From contig OZ022240.1 of assembly GCA_963978895.1 (NCBI GenBank), positions 16,268,717 to 16,332,716 of the forward strand: a stretch of 64,000 bases of DNA. Reading direction: 5' to 3'. Both the position numbers and the translations under genes were made by a program. Numbering within the stretch: position 1 is the stretch's first letter; each line of letters begins with the position of its first letter. The notes beneath the pieces were generated by a model. The model was not told where the DNA came from and did no database searches. It saw only the letters and a list, made by a program, of their open reading frames with translations. Shown here one piece after another: positions 1-8,702 of the stretch. The stretch comes from Erpobdella octoculata (taxonomy: Eukaryota > Annelida > Clitellata > Hirudinida > Erpobdellidae).

Positions 1-386
1 AAATTGATCGAAGAGTCGATCGGGTTAATCATGCCGTTAGAAATCAGTCACGTAACGTTTACGATTACTCTGGGCTTCGTAGAGAACGGTTTGGCAAATA
101 CGGAAACTCGTGTCAAACGTCTTATGGTCATTGCGGATACGTGGAAATGAATTTTAGACGATACTGTGACACAACTATTGTTTACCACAACGTTCGTCCA
201 AGTCGCTACTTTGGAAACGTTAAAATCGACCGCAGGCGAACGTCAGTCAAACATGAAGAATCAGCCGCAGACCTTGCCGACAACGAATACCGTCGTAGGC
301 TGAACGTCTTACGATCAGACAGAAAAATAGAAATAAACGAGAAGCGTTATGCGATGTTCAATCGACAGCGCGACTTTTCCAACTAA
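1..386 (+). CDS. Array protein, copy 0 (5' end outside window)
   Basis: Residues 150 to 276 of the array protein, starting two bases into the codon for K149 and ending at TAA 384-386. It is identical to the common sequence over this stretch and contains the third KIDRR motif. An internal ATG at 141-149 could be mistaken for a start, but it corresponds to M198 of the full protein. Confidence 0.8.
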   Translation, partial: IDRRVDRVNHAVRNQSRNVYDYSGLRRERFGKYGNSCQTSYGHCGYVEMNFRRYCDTTIVYHNVRPSRYFGNVKIDRRRTSVKHEESAADLADNEYRRRLNVLRSDRKIEINEKRYAMFNRQRDFSN

Positions 387-560
387 AATCCAATTAAAAC
401 TAGTCCTAATTTTGGAAAAAAAAACAAAACAAGAAACGGAGTTTCTGTGCTAAAAAACCGTACAAGTACAATAAAATGTGCATCAATTCTTCAAACAAAC
501 GGTTTTAAACAAAATGCAATAATTATTCAGCAACAAAGGAACATAATCCAACACAATAGA

Positions 561-951
561 GGCGCTGGTGGCAGAGCGGTAGAGCGTTCGCCTGTCGATC
601 GTCAGGTCGGCAGTTCGAGCCTCACCGGCGTCACCAGCGTAACTCCCTTAAGCAAGGTGTTCACTCGCATTGCTAAAGGGGTAAGCGCCTAAAAATTGTA
701 GAGGCGCTGGTGGCAGAGCGGTAGAGCGTTCGTCTGTCGATCGTTAGGCCGGCAGTTCGAACCTCACCGGCGTCACCAGCGTAACTCCCTTAAGCAAGGA
801 GTTCACTCGCATTGCTGAAGGGGTAGGCGCCTAAAGAGGCGCTGGTGGCAGAGCGTTAGAGCGTTCGCCTGTCGATCGTTAGGTCGGCAGTTCGAACCTC
901 ACCGGCGTCACCAGCGTAACACCCTTAAGCAAGGAGTTCACTCGCATTGCT
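561..951 (+). repeat. SINE-A cluster before copy 1: three tRNA-headed repeats (reference)
   Basis: Three direct copies start at 561, 703 and 838. Each begins with 76 nt of tRNA proportions. In the first, acceptor GGCGCTG (561-567) pairs fully with CGGCGTC (626-632), allowing two G-T pairs, followed by A and an encoded CCA (633-636). TGGCAGAGCGG (569-579) fits Pol III box A, and AGTTCGAGCC (612-621) is close to box B, with the T-loop in canonical position. The D-stem and T-stem have mismatches, so this is a tRNA-derived SINE head, not a working tRNA. The closest resemblance I see is to Gly(GCC) or Asp(GUC) tRNA. About 40 bp follow, with the core CCCTTAAGCAAGG and ATTGCT, similar to a central domain widespread in animal SINEs. 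Copies are joined by GTAGGCGCCTAAAG-type linkers. T to A at 921 is private to this unit. Confidence 0.75.
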
Positions 952-963
952 AAAAAAAGTTCT

Positions 964-1133
964 AACTCCGCCTTGCTTTTGCAAGCCAGTCCCAAGCCTG
1001 GAGAAAGGAGGAGGGGAAAGTTAAAAAGATCAAATTAAGATCCACGACAGGAAGTACTTAGGTGTTTCCAACATACAGCCATTTTAGTCTTAAAACACCT
1101 GGTGTAAAGGACTATAAACTATTACAATAAAAA
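964..1133 (+). mobile_element. SINE-B relic (reference copy)
   Basis: A 170-bp element running from AACTCCGCC to an A-rich end (ATTACAATAAAA). It is recognised by alignment with the young, A-tailed insertions at 42596 and 50484, which share most of its sequence (AGCCAGTCCCAAGCCTGG, AAAGGAGGAGG, CCACGACAGGAAGTACTTA, TGTAAAGGACTATAAACTAT). The relic has no intact A tail or target duplication, so it is older than the array. I see no clear Pol III boxes in it; it could be a truncated SINE or the tail of a longer element. One relic lies in every unit; positions are given with each promoter. Confidence 0.7.
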
Positions 1134-1258
1134 TGACGCTTTCTCGCAAAACTTGTCTTGGAAAAGGCGTGTGCTAAATCTCAGTGAAAAAAAACAATAA
1201 AAATTCAAGACTTTCACCTGATTCGATGCTGCGATGTGACACGTTAACTACGTAATTA

Positions 1259-1394
1259 GGCTTAAGTGCGGTAGCGAGCTTCATTCCTATTGGCTTAAGT
1301 GCGGTAGCGAGCTTCAATCTAATTGGCTGTTGGTCTCGACGACCCGCTTTGTCTCGTCTATAAAAGGCCGAACGGACGTACATTGAGTTCATTT
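1259..1394 (+). promoter_or_regulatory. Core promoter of copy 1 (reference)
   Basis: Two 33-bp direct repeats (1259-1291 and 1292-1324) start GGCTTAAGTGCGG and each ends so that ATTGG, an inverted CCAAT, is formed (1289-1293, 1322-1326). TATAAAA is at 1359-1365. TCATTT (1389-1394) fits the arthropod-type initiator TCAKTY, with A at 1391, 32 bp from the first T of TATA, which is the canonical distance. CCAAT elements then lie near -100 and -70. GGATC at 1417-1421 resembles a DPE but is one base off the expected position. The implied 5' UTR is 68 nt. The 120 bp between the SINE-B relic and the repeats (1134-1258) hold nothing I recognise. Confidence 0.75.
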
Positions 1395-1458
1395 CTCCTC
1401 AGCCTTCATACGGTTCGGATCATTCTTAGCTGCTCTCTGATTAAAAATAATCGAAAAC

Positions 1459-2289
1459 ATGGCCAGTCACTTAGACGTCGATAAGTTGACAACGATGATG
1501 AGATTCATGAACATGGAACCTCGTGATCGTTTCGATGACGATTTTGTAAACAATTTGTGTGTCTTTCTCAAGGAATTTGATTTAGGTAAAGATAATAAAT
1601 GTTGTTATCCTGAAGACTTTAACGAGGCCTTGTTGGACCTCGAAAAAACTCTACAGGAAACGCCGAACTCAGTTTCGACTGATCCATTGGAAACGATGAG
1701 CATCCAAGCGAAACCTTCGGAAGAAGTCGCTGTTAACGGCGAATATTTCGAAGCTAGTAGCCGAGAAAAACCTAAAGAAAATGAAAAAACACAATTTGGA
1801 TTTGTTTCGAGATATAAAATTGATCGAAGAAACAAACAAATGCGTCCGGCTAATTGCCTTGACGATATTGAAACAGTAGGTAGACGCTCACTTGGAAAGT
1901 ATAAAATTGATCGAAGAGTCGATCGGGTTAATCATGCCGTTAGAAATCAGTCACGTAACGTTTACGATTACTCTGGGCTTCGTAGAGAACGGTTTGGCAA
2001 ATACGGAAACTCGTGTCAAACGTCTTATGGTCATTGCGGATACGTGGAAATGAATTTTAGACGATACTGTGACACAACTATTGTTTACCACAACGTTCGT
2101 CCAAGTCGCTACTTTGGAAACGTTAAAATCGACCGCAGGCGAACGTCAGTCAAACATGAAGAATCAGCCGCAGACCTTGCCGACAACGAATACCGTCGTA
2201 GGCTGAACGTCTTACGATCAGACAGAAAAATAGAAATAAACGAGAAGCGTTATGCGATGTTCAATCGACAGCGCGACTTTTCCAACTAA
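1459..2289 (+). CDS. Unrecognised 276-residue array protein, copy 1 (reference copy)
   Basis: I do not recognise a family. Residues 1-110 are acidic (25 D/E against 13 K/R), have a hydrophobic, helix-prone stretch (about 5-65) and a C48-C49 pair. Residues 111-276 are basic, with 29 Arg and 9 Lys against 20 D/E, and are rich in Tyr and Asn. The motif KIDRR occurs three times, at 120-124, 149-153 and 223-227, preceded by RY, KY and NV. There are seven Cys (34, 48, 49, 133, 186, 193, 204). I see no signal peptide, membrane segment or known catalytic motif. The ATG at 1459 is chosen because it lies 68 nt after a well-placed initiator, in the context AAAACATGG. The gene is intronless, with AATAAA 84 nt past the stop. 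The charge layout would suit binding to nucleic acid or an acidic partner, but that is inference only. Confidence 0.8.
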   Translation: MASHLDVDKLTTMMRFMNMEPRDRFDDDFVNNLCVFLKEFDLGKDNKCCYPEDFNEALLDLEKTLQETPNSVSTDPLETMSIQAKPSEEVAVNGEYFEASSREKPKENEKTQFGFVSRYKIDRRNKQMRPANCLDDIETVGRRSLGKYKIDRRVDRVNHAVRNQSRNVYDYSGLRRERFGKYGNSCQTSYGHCGYVEMNFRRYCDTTIVYHNVRPSRYFGNVKIDRRRTSVKHEESAADLADNEYRRRLNVLRSDRKIEINEKRYAMFNRQRDFSN

Positions 2290-2334
2290 AATCCAATTAA
2301 AACTAGTCCTAATTTTGGAAAAAAAAACAAAACA

Positions 2335-2349
2335 AGAAACGGAGTTTCT
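2335..2349 (+). other. 3' UTR hairpin of the array gene
   Basis: AGAAAC-GGA-GTTTCT forms a perfect 6-bp stem with a 3-nt loop, 46-60 nt after the stop codon. It is present in every unit. Its position recalls the histone mRNA stem-loop, but the sequence does not match that consensus and an AATAAA follows, so it is recorded only as a conserved hairpin. Confidence 0.45.
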
Positions 2350-2372
2350 GTGCTAAAAAACCGTACAAGTAC

Positions 2373-2378
2373 AATAAA
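2373..2378 (+). terminator. AATAAA polyadenylation signal, copy 1
   Basis: AATAAA in the context ACAATAAAATGTG, followed by a T-rich stretch. It lies 84-89 nt after the stop in standard units and 99-104 nt after it in units with the 15-bp 3' UTR insert (after copies 5, 17, 18, 19, 21, 22, 23, 24, 27, 28 and 29). It supports a polyadenylated Pol II transcript that ends before the SINE-A cluster. Confidence 0.65.
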
Positions 2379-2447
2379 ATGTGCATCAATTTTTCAAACA
2401 AACGGTTTTAAACAAAATGCAATAATTATTCAGCAACAAAGGAACAT

Positions 2448-2956
2448 AAACTTAGACAGTTTCAAATCAATAGGCTCCAATCCATTCTCCGAGCAGCCGC
2501 TCGTCTTGTTCTTCAGCTGCCCGGCTGGTCTCCCGTATCAGATCTCATGTGGACGCAACTTCACTGGCTTCCTTTCCCGCAGAGAATTCAGTTCAAGTTG
2601 GGTCTGATGGTATACAAGTGCCTCCACCACACGGCTCCGGTCTACCTGCAGCAATTGTGTGTACCGATCTCAACGCTTGCTGGTCGGTCCCACCTTCGAT
2701 CGGCGGCTGCTGGCGACTTGTTCGTTCCATCGTCAAAGACAACGACTCTCGGCAGGCGCGGATTCTCCACTGCTGGTCCAGTTGTTTGGAACAGCCTATC
2801 TGCTGACCTGAGGAATCCAGCTTTGGACCTCGGCGGTTTCAGGAAGCTGCTTAAGACAGAACTTTATTCTTAAATTTATGATTTGACGCGACGCGCTTTT
2901 GTGACTTTTTAAAAAAAGCGCATTATAAATTTACATTTACATTACATTACATTTAC
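2448..2956 (+). mobile_element. 5'-truncated CR1/L2-like LINE end, first of four
   Basis: A 509-bp insertion relative to the standard spacer, placed after the polyadenylation signal. The frame from 2451 to the TAA at 2871-2873 (140 residues) reads as the extreme C-terminus of a non-LTR reverse transcriptase protein: AAARLVL, then TQLHWLPFPQRIQFKL, VYKCLHH, SLRSAA-like (HLRSAAAGDL), WNSLSADLRNPAL and FRKLLKTEL. This is the usual order in CR1/L2/Jockey-type LINEs. The catalytic region is absent. The 3' end is a short simple repeat of ATTAC/ATTTAC, as in CR1/L2 elements, with no poly(A) and no clear target duplication. This copy has TGG where the other three have CGG (residue before TQLHWL). Confidence 0.82.
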
Positions 2957-2972
2957 AATCCAACACAATAGA

Positions 2973-3363
2973 GGCGCTGGTGGCAGAGCGGTAGAGCGTT
3001 CGCCTGTCGATCGTCAGGTCGGCAGTTCGAGCCTCACCGGCGTCACCAGCGTAACTCCCTTAAGCAAGGTGTTCACTCGCATTGCTAAAGGGGTAAGCGC
3101 CTAAAAATTGTAGAGGCGCTGGTGGCAGAGCGGTAGAGCGTTCGTCTGTCGATCGTTAGGCCGGCAGTTCGAACCTCACCGGCGTCACCAGCGTAACTCC
3201 CTTAAGCAAGGAGTTCACTCGCATTGCTGAAGGGGTAGGCGCCTAAAGAGGCGCTGGTGGCAGAGCGTTAGAGCGTTCGCCTGTCGATCGTTAGGTCGGC
3301 AGTTCGAACCTCACCGGCGTCACCAGCGTAACTCCCTTAAGCAAGGAGTTCACTCGCATTGCT
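2973..3363 (+). repeat. SINE-A cluster before copy 2
   Basis: Three copies, starting at 2973, 3115 and 3250. The LINE fragment ends 16 bp upstream. Confidence 0.75.
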
Positions 3364-3669
3364 AAAAAAGTTCTAACTCCGCCTTGCTTTTGCAAGCCAG
3401 TCCCAAGCCTGGAGAAAGGAGGAGGGGAAAGTTAAAAAGATCAAATTAAGATCCACGACAGGAAGTACTTAGGTGTTTCCAACATACAGCCATTTTAGTC
3501 TTAAAACACCTGGTGTAAAGGACTATAAACTATTACAATAAAAATGACGCTTTCTCGCAAAACTTGTCTTGGAAAAGGCGTGTGCTAAATCTCAGTGAAA
3601 AAAAACAATAAAAATTCAAGACTTTCACCTGATTCGATGCTGCGATGTGACACGTTAACTACGTAATTA

Positions 3670-3805
3670 GGCTTAAGTGCGGTAGCGAGCTTCATTCCTA
3701 TTGGCTTAAGTGCGGTAGCGAGCTTCAATCTAATTGGCTGTTGGTCTCGACGACCCGCTTTGTCTCGTCTATAAAAGGCCGAACGGACGTACATTGAGTT
3801 CATTT
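3670..3805 (+). promoter_or_regulatory. Promoter of copy 2
   Basis: Two 33-bp repeats, TATA at 3770, predicted start A at 3802. SINE-B relic at 3375-3544. Confidence 0.7.
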
Positions 3806-3869
3806 CTCCTCAGCCTTCATACGGTTCGGATCATTCTTAGCTGCTCTCTGATTAAAAATAATCGAAAAC

Positions 3870-4700
3870 ATGGCCAGTCACTTAGACGTCGATAAGTTGA
3901 CAACGATGATGAGATTCATGAACATGGAACCTCGTGATCGTTTCGATGACGATTTTGTAAACAATTTGTGTGTCTTTCTCAAGGAATTTGATTTAGGTAA
4001 AGATAATAAATGTTGTTATCCTGAAGACTTTAACGAGGCCTTGTTGGACCTCGAAAAAACTCTACAGGAAACGCCGAACTCAGTTTCGACTGATCCATTG
4101 GAAACGATGAGCATCCAAGCGAAACCTTCGGAAGAAGTCGCTGTTAACGGCGAATATTTCGAAGCTAGTAGCCGAGAAAAACCTAAAGAAAATGAAAAAA
4201 CACAATTTGGATTTGTTTCGAGATATAAAATTGATCGAAGAAACAAACAAATGCGTCCGGCTAATTGCCTTGACGATATTGAAACAGTAGGTAGACGCTC
4301 ACTTGGAAAGTATAAAATTGATCGAAGAGTCGATCGGGTTAATCATGCCGTTAGAAATCAGTCACGTAACGTTTACGATTACTCTGGGCTTCGTAGAGAA
4401 CGGTTTGGCAAATACGGAAACTCGTGTCAAACGTCTTATGGTCATTGCGGATACGTGGAAATGAATTTTAGACGATACTGTGACACAACTATTGTTTACC
4501 ACAACGTTCGTCCAAGTCGCTACTTTGGAAACGTTAAAATCGACCGCAGGCGAACGTCAGTCAAACATGAAGAATCAGCCGCAGACCTTGCCGACAACGA
4601 ATACCGTCGTAGGCTGAACGTCTTACGATCAGACAGAAAAATAGAAATAAACGAGAAGCGTTATGCGATGTTCAATCGACAGCGCGACTTTTCCAACTAA
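3870..4700 (+). CDS. Array protein, copy 2
   Basis: Full length, 276 residues, same protein as the copy at 1459. The standard promoter lies directly upstream. The spacer in front of this unit carries a LINE fragment (2448-2956). Confidence 0.8.
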   Translation: MASHLDVDKLTTMMRFMNMEPRDRFDDDFVNNLCVFLKEFDLGKDNKCCYPEDFNEALLDLEKTLQETPNSVSTDPLETMSIQAKPSEEVAVNGEYFEASSREKPKENEKTQFGFVSRYKIDRRNKQMRPANCLDDIETVGRRSLGKYKIDRRVDRVNHAVRNQSRNVYDYSGLRRERFGKYGNSCQTSYGHCGYVEMNFRRYCDTTIVYHNVRPSRYFGNVKIDRRRTSVKHEESAADLADNEYRRRLNVLRSDRKIEINEKRYAMFNRQRDFSN

Positions 4701-4874
4701 AATCCAATTAAAACTAGTCCTAATTTTGGAAAAAAAAACAAAACAAGAAACGGAGTTTCTGTGCTAAAAAACCGTACAAGTACAATAAAATGTGCATCAA
4801 TTTTTCAAACAAACGGTTTTAAACAAAATGCAATAATTATTCAGCAACAAAGGAACATAATCCAACACAATAGA

Positions 4875-5265
4875 GGCGCTGGTGGCAGAGCGGTAGAGCG
4901 TTCGCCTGTCGATCGTCAGGTCGGCAGTTCGAGCCTCACCGGCGTCACCAGCGTAACTCCCTTAAGCAAGGTGTTCACTCGCATTGCTAAAGGGGTAAGC
5001 GCCTAAAAATTGTAGAGGCGCTGGTGGCAGAGCGGTAGAGCGTTCGTCTGTCGATCGTTAGGCCGGCAGTTCGAACCTCACCGGCGTCACCAGCGTAACT
5101 CCCTTAAGCAAGGAGTTCACTCGCATTGCTGAAGGGGTAGGCGCCTAAAGAGGCGCTGGTGGCAGAGCGTTAGAGCGTTCGCCTGTCGATCGTTAGGTCG
5201 GCAGTTCGAACCTCACCGGCGTCACCAGCGTAACTCCCTTAAGCAAGGAGTTCACTCGCATTGCT
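4875..5265 (+). repeat. SINE-A cluster before copy 3
   Basis: Three copies, starting at 4875, 5017 and 5152; standard sequence. Confidence 0.75.
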
Positions 5266-5571
5266 AAAAAAGTTCTAACTCCGCCTTGCTTTTGCAAGCC
5301 AGTCCCAAGCCTGGAGAAAGGAGGAGGGGAAAGTTAAAAAGATCAAATTAAGATCCACGACAGGAAGTACTTAGGTGTTTCCAACATACAGCCATTTTAG
5401 TCTTAAAACACCTGGTGTAAAGGACTATAAACTATTACAATAAAAATGACGCTTTCTCGCAAAACTTGTCTTGGAAAAGGCGTGTGCTAAATCTCAGTGA
5501 AAAAAAACAATAAAAATTCAAGACTTTCACCTGATTCGATGCTGCGATGTGACACGTTAACTACGTAATTA

Positions 5572-5707
5572 GGCTTAAGTGCGGTAGCGAGCTTCATTCC
5601 TATTGGCTTAAGTGCGGTAGCGAGCTTCAATCTAATTGGCTGTTGGTCTCGACGACCCGCTTTGTCTCGTCTATAAAAGGCCGAACGGACGTACATTGAG
5701 TTCATTT
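5572..5707 (+). promoter_or_regulatory. Promoter of copy 3
   Basis: Two 33-bp repeats, TATA at 5672, predicted start A at 5704. SINE-B relic at 5277-5446. Confidence 0.7.
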
Positions 5708-5771
5708 CTCCTCAGCCTTCATACGGTTCGGATCATTCTTAGCTGCTCTCTGATTAAAAATAATCGAAAAC

Positions 5772-6602
5772 ATGGCCAGTCACTTAGACGTCGATAAGTT
5801 GACAACGATGATGAGATTCATGAACATGGAACCTCGTGATCGTTTCGATGACGATTTTGTAAACAATTTGTGTGTCTTTCTCAAGGAATTTGATTTAGGT
5901 AAAGATAATAAATGTTGTTATCCTGAAGACTTTAACGAGGCCTTGTTGGACCTCGAAAAAACTCTACAGGAAACGCCGAACTCAGTTTCGACTGATCCAT
6001 TGGAAACGATGAGCATCCAAGCGAAACCTTCGGAAGAAGTCGCTGTTAACGGCGAATATTTCGAAGCTAGTAGCCGAGAAAAACCTAAAGAAAATGAAAA
6101 AACACAATTTGGATTTGTTTCGAGATATAAAATTGATCGAAGAAACAAACAAATGCGTCCGGCTAATTGCCTTGACGATATTGAAACAGTAGGTAGACGC
6201 TCACTTGGAAAGTATAAAATTGATCGAAGAGTCGATCGGGTTAATCATGCCGTTAGAAATCAGTCACGTAACGTTTACGATTACTCTGGGCTTCGTAGAG
6301 AACGGTTTGGCAAATACGGAAACTCGTGTCAAACGTCTTATGGTCATTGCGGATACGTGGAAATGAATTTTAGACGATACTGTGACACAACTATTGTTTA
6401 CCACAACGTTCGTCCAAGTCGCTACTTTGGAAACGTTAAAATCGACCGCAGGCGAACGTCAGTCAAACATGAAGAATCAGCCGCAGACCTTGCCGACAAC
6501 GAATACCGTCGTAGGCTGAACGTCTTACGATCAGACAGAAAAATAGAAATAAACGAGAAGCGTTATGCGATGTTCAATCGACAGCGCGACTTTTCCAACT
6601 AA
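5772..6602 (+). CDS. Array protein, copy 3
   Basis: Full length, common sequence. It is followed by a spacer that carries both a LINE fragment and, further on, the piggyBac-like element, so the next gene is 3.9 kb away. Confidence 0.8.
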   Translation: MASHLDVDKLTTMMRFMNMEPRDRFDDDFVNNLCVFLKEFDLGKDNKCCYPEDFNEALLDLEKTLQETPNSVSTDPLETMSIQAKPSEEVAVNGEYFEASSREKPKENEKTQFGFVSRYKIDRRNKQMRPANCLDDIETVGRRSLGKYKIDRRVDRVNHAVRNQSRNVYDYSGLRRERFGKYGNSCQTSYGHCGYVEMNFRRYCDTTIVYHNVRPSRYFGNVKIDRRRTSVKHEESAADLADNEYRRRLNVLRSDRKIEINEKRYAMFNRQRDFSN

Positions 6603-6760
6603 AATCCAATTAAAACTAGTCCTAATTTTGGAAAAAAAAACAAAACAAGAAACGGAGTTTCTGTGCTAAAAAACCGTACAAGTACAATAAAATGTGCATC
6701 AATTTTTCAAACAAACGGTTTTAAACAAAATGCAATAATTATTCAGCAACAAAGGAACAT

Positions 6761-7269
6761 AAACTTAGACAGTTTCAAATCAATAGGCTCCAATCCATTC
6801 TCCGAGCAGCCGCTCGTCTTGTTCTTCAGCTGCCCGGCTGGTCTCCCGTATCAGATCTCATGCGGACGCAACTTCACTGGCTTCCTTTCCCGCAGAGAAT
6901 TCAGTTCAAGTTGGGTCTGATGGTATACAAGTGCCTCCACCACACGGCTCCGGTCTACCTGCAGCAATTGTGTGTACCGATCTCAACGCTTGCTGGTCGG
7001 TCCCACCTTCGATCGGCGGCTGCTGGCGACTTGTTCGTTCCATCGTCAAAGACAACGACTCTCGGCAGGCGCGGATTCTCCACTGCTGGTCCAGTTGTTT
7101 GGAACAGCCTATCTGCTGACCTGAGGAATCCAGCTTTGGACCTCGGCGGTTTCAGGAAGCTGCTTAAGACAGAACTTTATTCTTAAATTTATGATTTGAC
7201 GCGACGCGCTTTTGTGACTTTTTAAAAAAAGCGCATTATAAATTTACATTTACATTACATTACATTTAC
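6761..7269 (+). mobile_element. CR1/L2-like LINE end, second copy
   Basis: Same 509 bp at the same unit position; open from 6764 to the stop at 7184-7186. It shares its unit with the piggyBac-like element. Confidence 0.82.
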
Positions 7270-7285
7270 AATCCAACACAATAGA

Positions 7286-7676
7286 GGCGCTGGTGGCAGA
7301 GCGGTAGAGCGTTCGCCTGTCGATCGTCAGGTCGGCAGTTCGAGCCTCACCGGCGTCACCAGCGTAACTCCCTTAAGCAAGGTGTTCACTCGCATTGCTA
7401 AAGGGGTAAGCGCCTAAAAATTGTAGAGGCGCTGGTGGCAGAGCGGTAGAGCGTTCGTCTGTCGATCGTTAGGCCGGCAGTTCGAACCTCACCGGCGTCA
7501 CCAGCGTAACTCCCTTAAGCAAGGAGTTCACTCGCATTGCTGAAGGGGTAGGCGCCTAAAGAGGCGCTGGTGGCAGAGCGTTAGAGCGTTCGCCTGTCGA
7601 TCGTTAGGTCGGCAGTTCGAACCTCACCGGCGTCACCAGCGTAACTCCCTTAAGCAAGGAGTTCACTCGCATTGCT
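7286..7676 (+). repeat. SINE-A cluster before copy 4
   Basis: Three copies, starting at 7286, 7428 and 7563, between the LINE fragment and the SINE-B relic of the piggyBac-bearing unit. Confidence 0.75.
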
Positions 7677-8555
7677 AAAAAAGTTCTAACTCCGCCTTGC
7701 TTTTGCAAGCCAGTCCCAAGCCTGGAGAAAGGAGGAGGGGAAAGTTAAAAAGATCAAATTAAGATCCACGACAGGAAGTACTTAGGTGTTTCCAACATAC
7801 AGCCATTTTAGTCTTAAAACACCTGGTGTAAAGGACTATAAACTATTACAATAAAAATGACGCTTTCTCGCAAAACTTGTCTTGGAAAAGGCGTGTGCTA
7901 AATCTCAGTGAAAAAAAACAATAAAAATTCAAGACTTTCACCTGATTCGATGCTGCGATGTGACACGTTAACTACGTAATTAGGCTTAACCCGTTTTAGA
8001 CCATCGTACGTTTTACGAACACACTTATTTTTGGCGTTGCATAAAATTAAGTCGTAATTTTTTTTCTGTTAAAAGTTTTTTTTATGTTAAGAAAGCTTCA
8101 ATACACTGTATAAAATTTTTTAAATAATTTTTTTATTTATATTAAGTAGTTTAATCTGGGTTAGAATATGAGCATTTTCAAGGTTTTCGACCGATATAAC
8201 TTTAAAAATGTATTATGCTAATTTCATGAGAGTTATCATAACAAAAGTTTGAAATATCGAAAGAAGATGTACTCAAAAGTAAACAGCAACGTTAATTAAA
8301 TTTTATTGTGTTTACACTAACCCACAATCTGAACATGTATGAGTCATGCTCGTTCTACGATCGTTGGGCGTATAGAGTACTGTATGCGAACGAGTCGAAA
8401 CTAGTTTATTCAGCTTATAGGTGTGCAGTGGTTGAATTGGTGATAGTGTTTTTTGCAAATTTCATTCTTCGAATGAAATGTTTGTAAAGTTTAAAAATGA
8501 AAGGCGTCAAACAGAACGTTTTTTCACGTTGAAAGAAGCTATGTAACTAATTCTT

Positions 8556-8702
8556 GATGATGATGATAGCATTGAGGTTGACATACTTGTCATTCTTCCG
8601 CCCGGCGCATCATAATACGTGACTGATGAATAAGCAAATGAGGAAGAAATGTTATTCTTTGTAATATCCGGGAAGGTAGAAGTTGATTATACTAATGATG
8701 GG
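8556..8702 (+). pseudogene. piggyBac transposase remnant, N-terminal part
   Basis: Read in one frame this gives DDDDSIEVDILVILPPG, then a stop, VTDE, another stop, and an acidic stretch. The sequence PP followed by (S/T)DE and acidic residues is typical of the N-terminal region of piggyBac-derived proteins. Two in-frame TAA codons and a TAA just upstream make it non-coding. Confidence 0.6.

Noticed and set aside
561..636. A functional tRNA gene (anticodon GTC or similar)
   Set aside because: The D-stem and T-stem have central mismatches, the anticodon stem in canonical register pairs poorly, CCA is encoded (unusual for a nuclear tRNA gene), and a SINE-like body follows. It is better described as a tRNA-derived SINE head.
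561..951. CRISPR-like direct repeats
   Set aside because: The whole 135-bp unit is repeated with no variable spacers, in a eukaryotic context.
1174..1392. Minus-strand 72-83 residue frame over the promoter, with a repeated KLATALKPIG
   Set aside because: The repeat is simply the 33-bp promoter repeat read backwards (33 is a multiple of three). The frame overlaps TATA and CCAAT elements and has no promoter of its own. It is treated as a shadow.
1605..1835. Minus-strand 76-residue frame inside each gene
   Set aside because: Antisense shadow of the coding sequence; it follows changes in the sense frame and has no supporting signals.
2335..2349. Histone mRNA stem-loop
   Set aside because: The stem and loop sequence do not match the histone consensus, the loop is 3 nt, and no purine-rich downstream element follows.
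4761..5006. Plus-strand 81-residue frame starting at GTG and crossing the first SINE-A copy
   Set aside because: It has no ATG at its start, runs through the polyadenylation signal and the tRNA-like head, and changes length with A-run and SINE-A variation (81, 64, 85, 119 residues). Not a gene.
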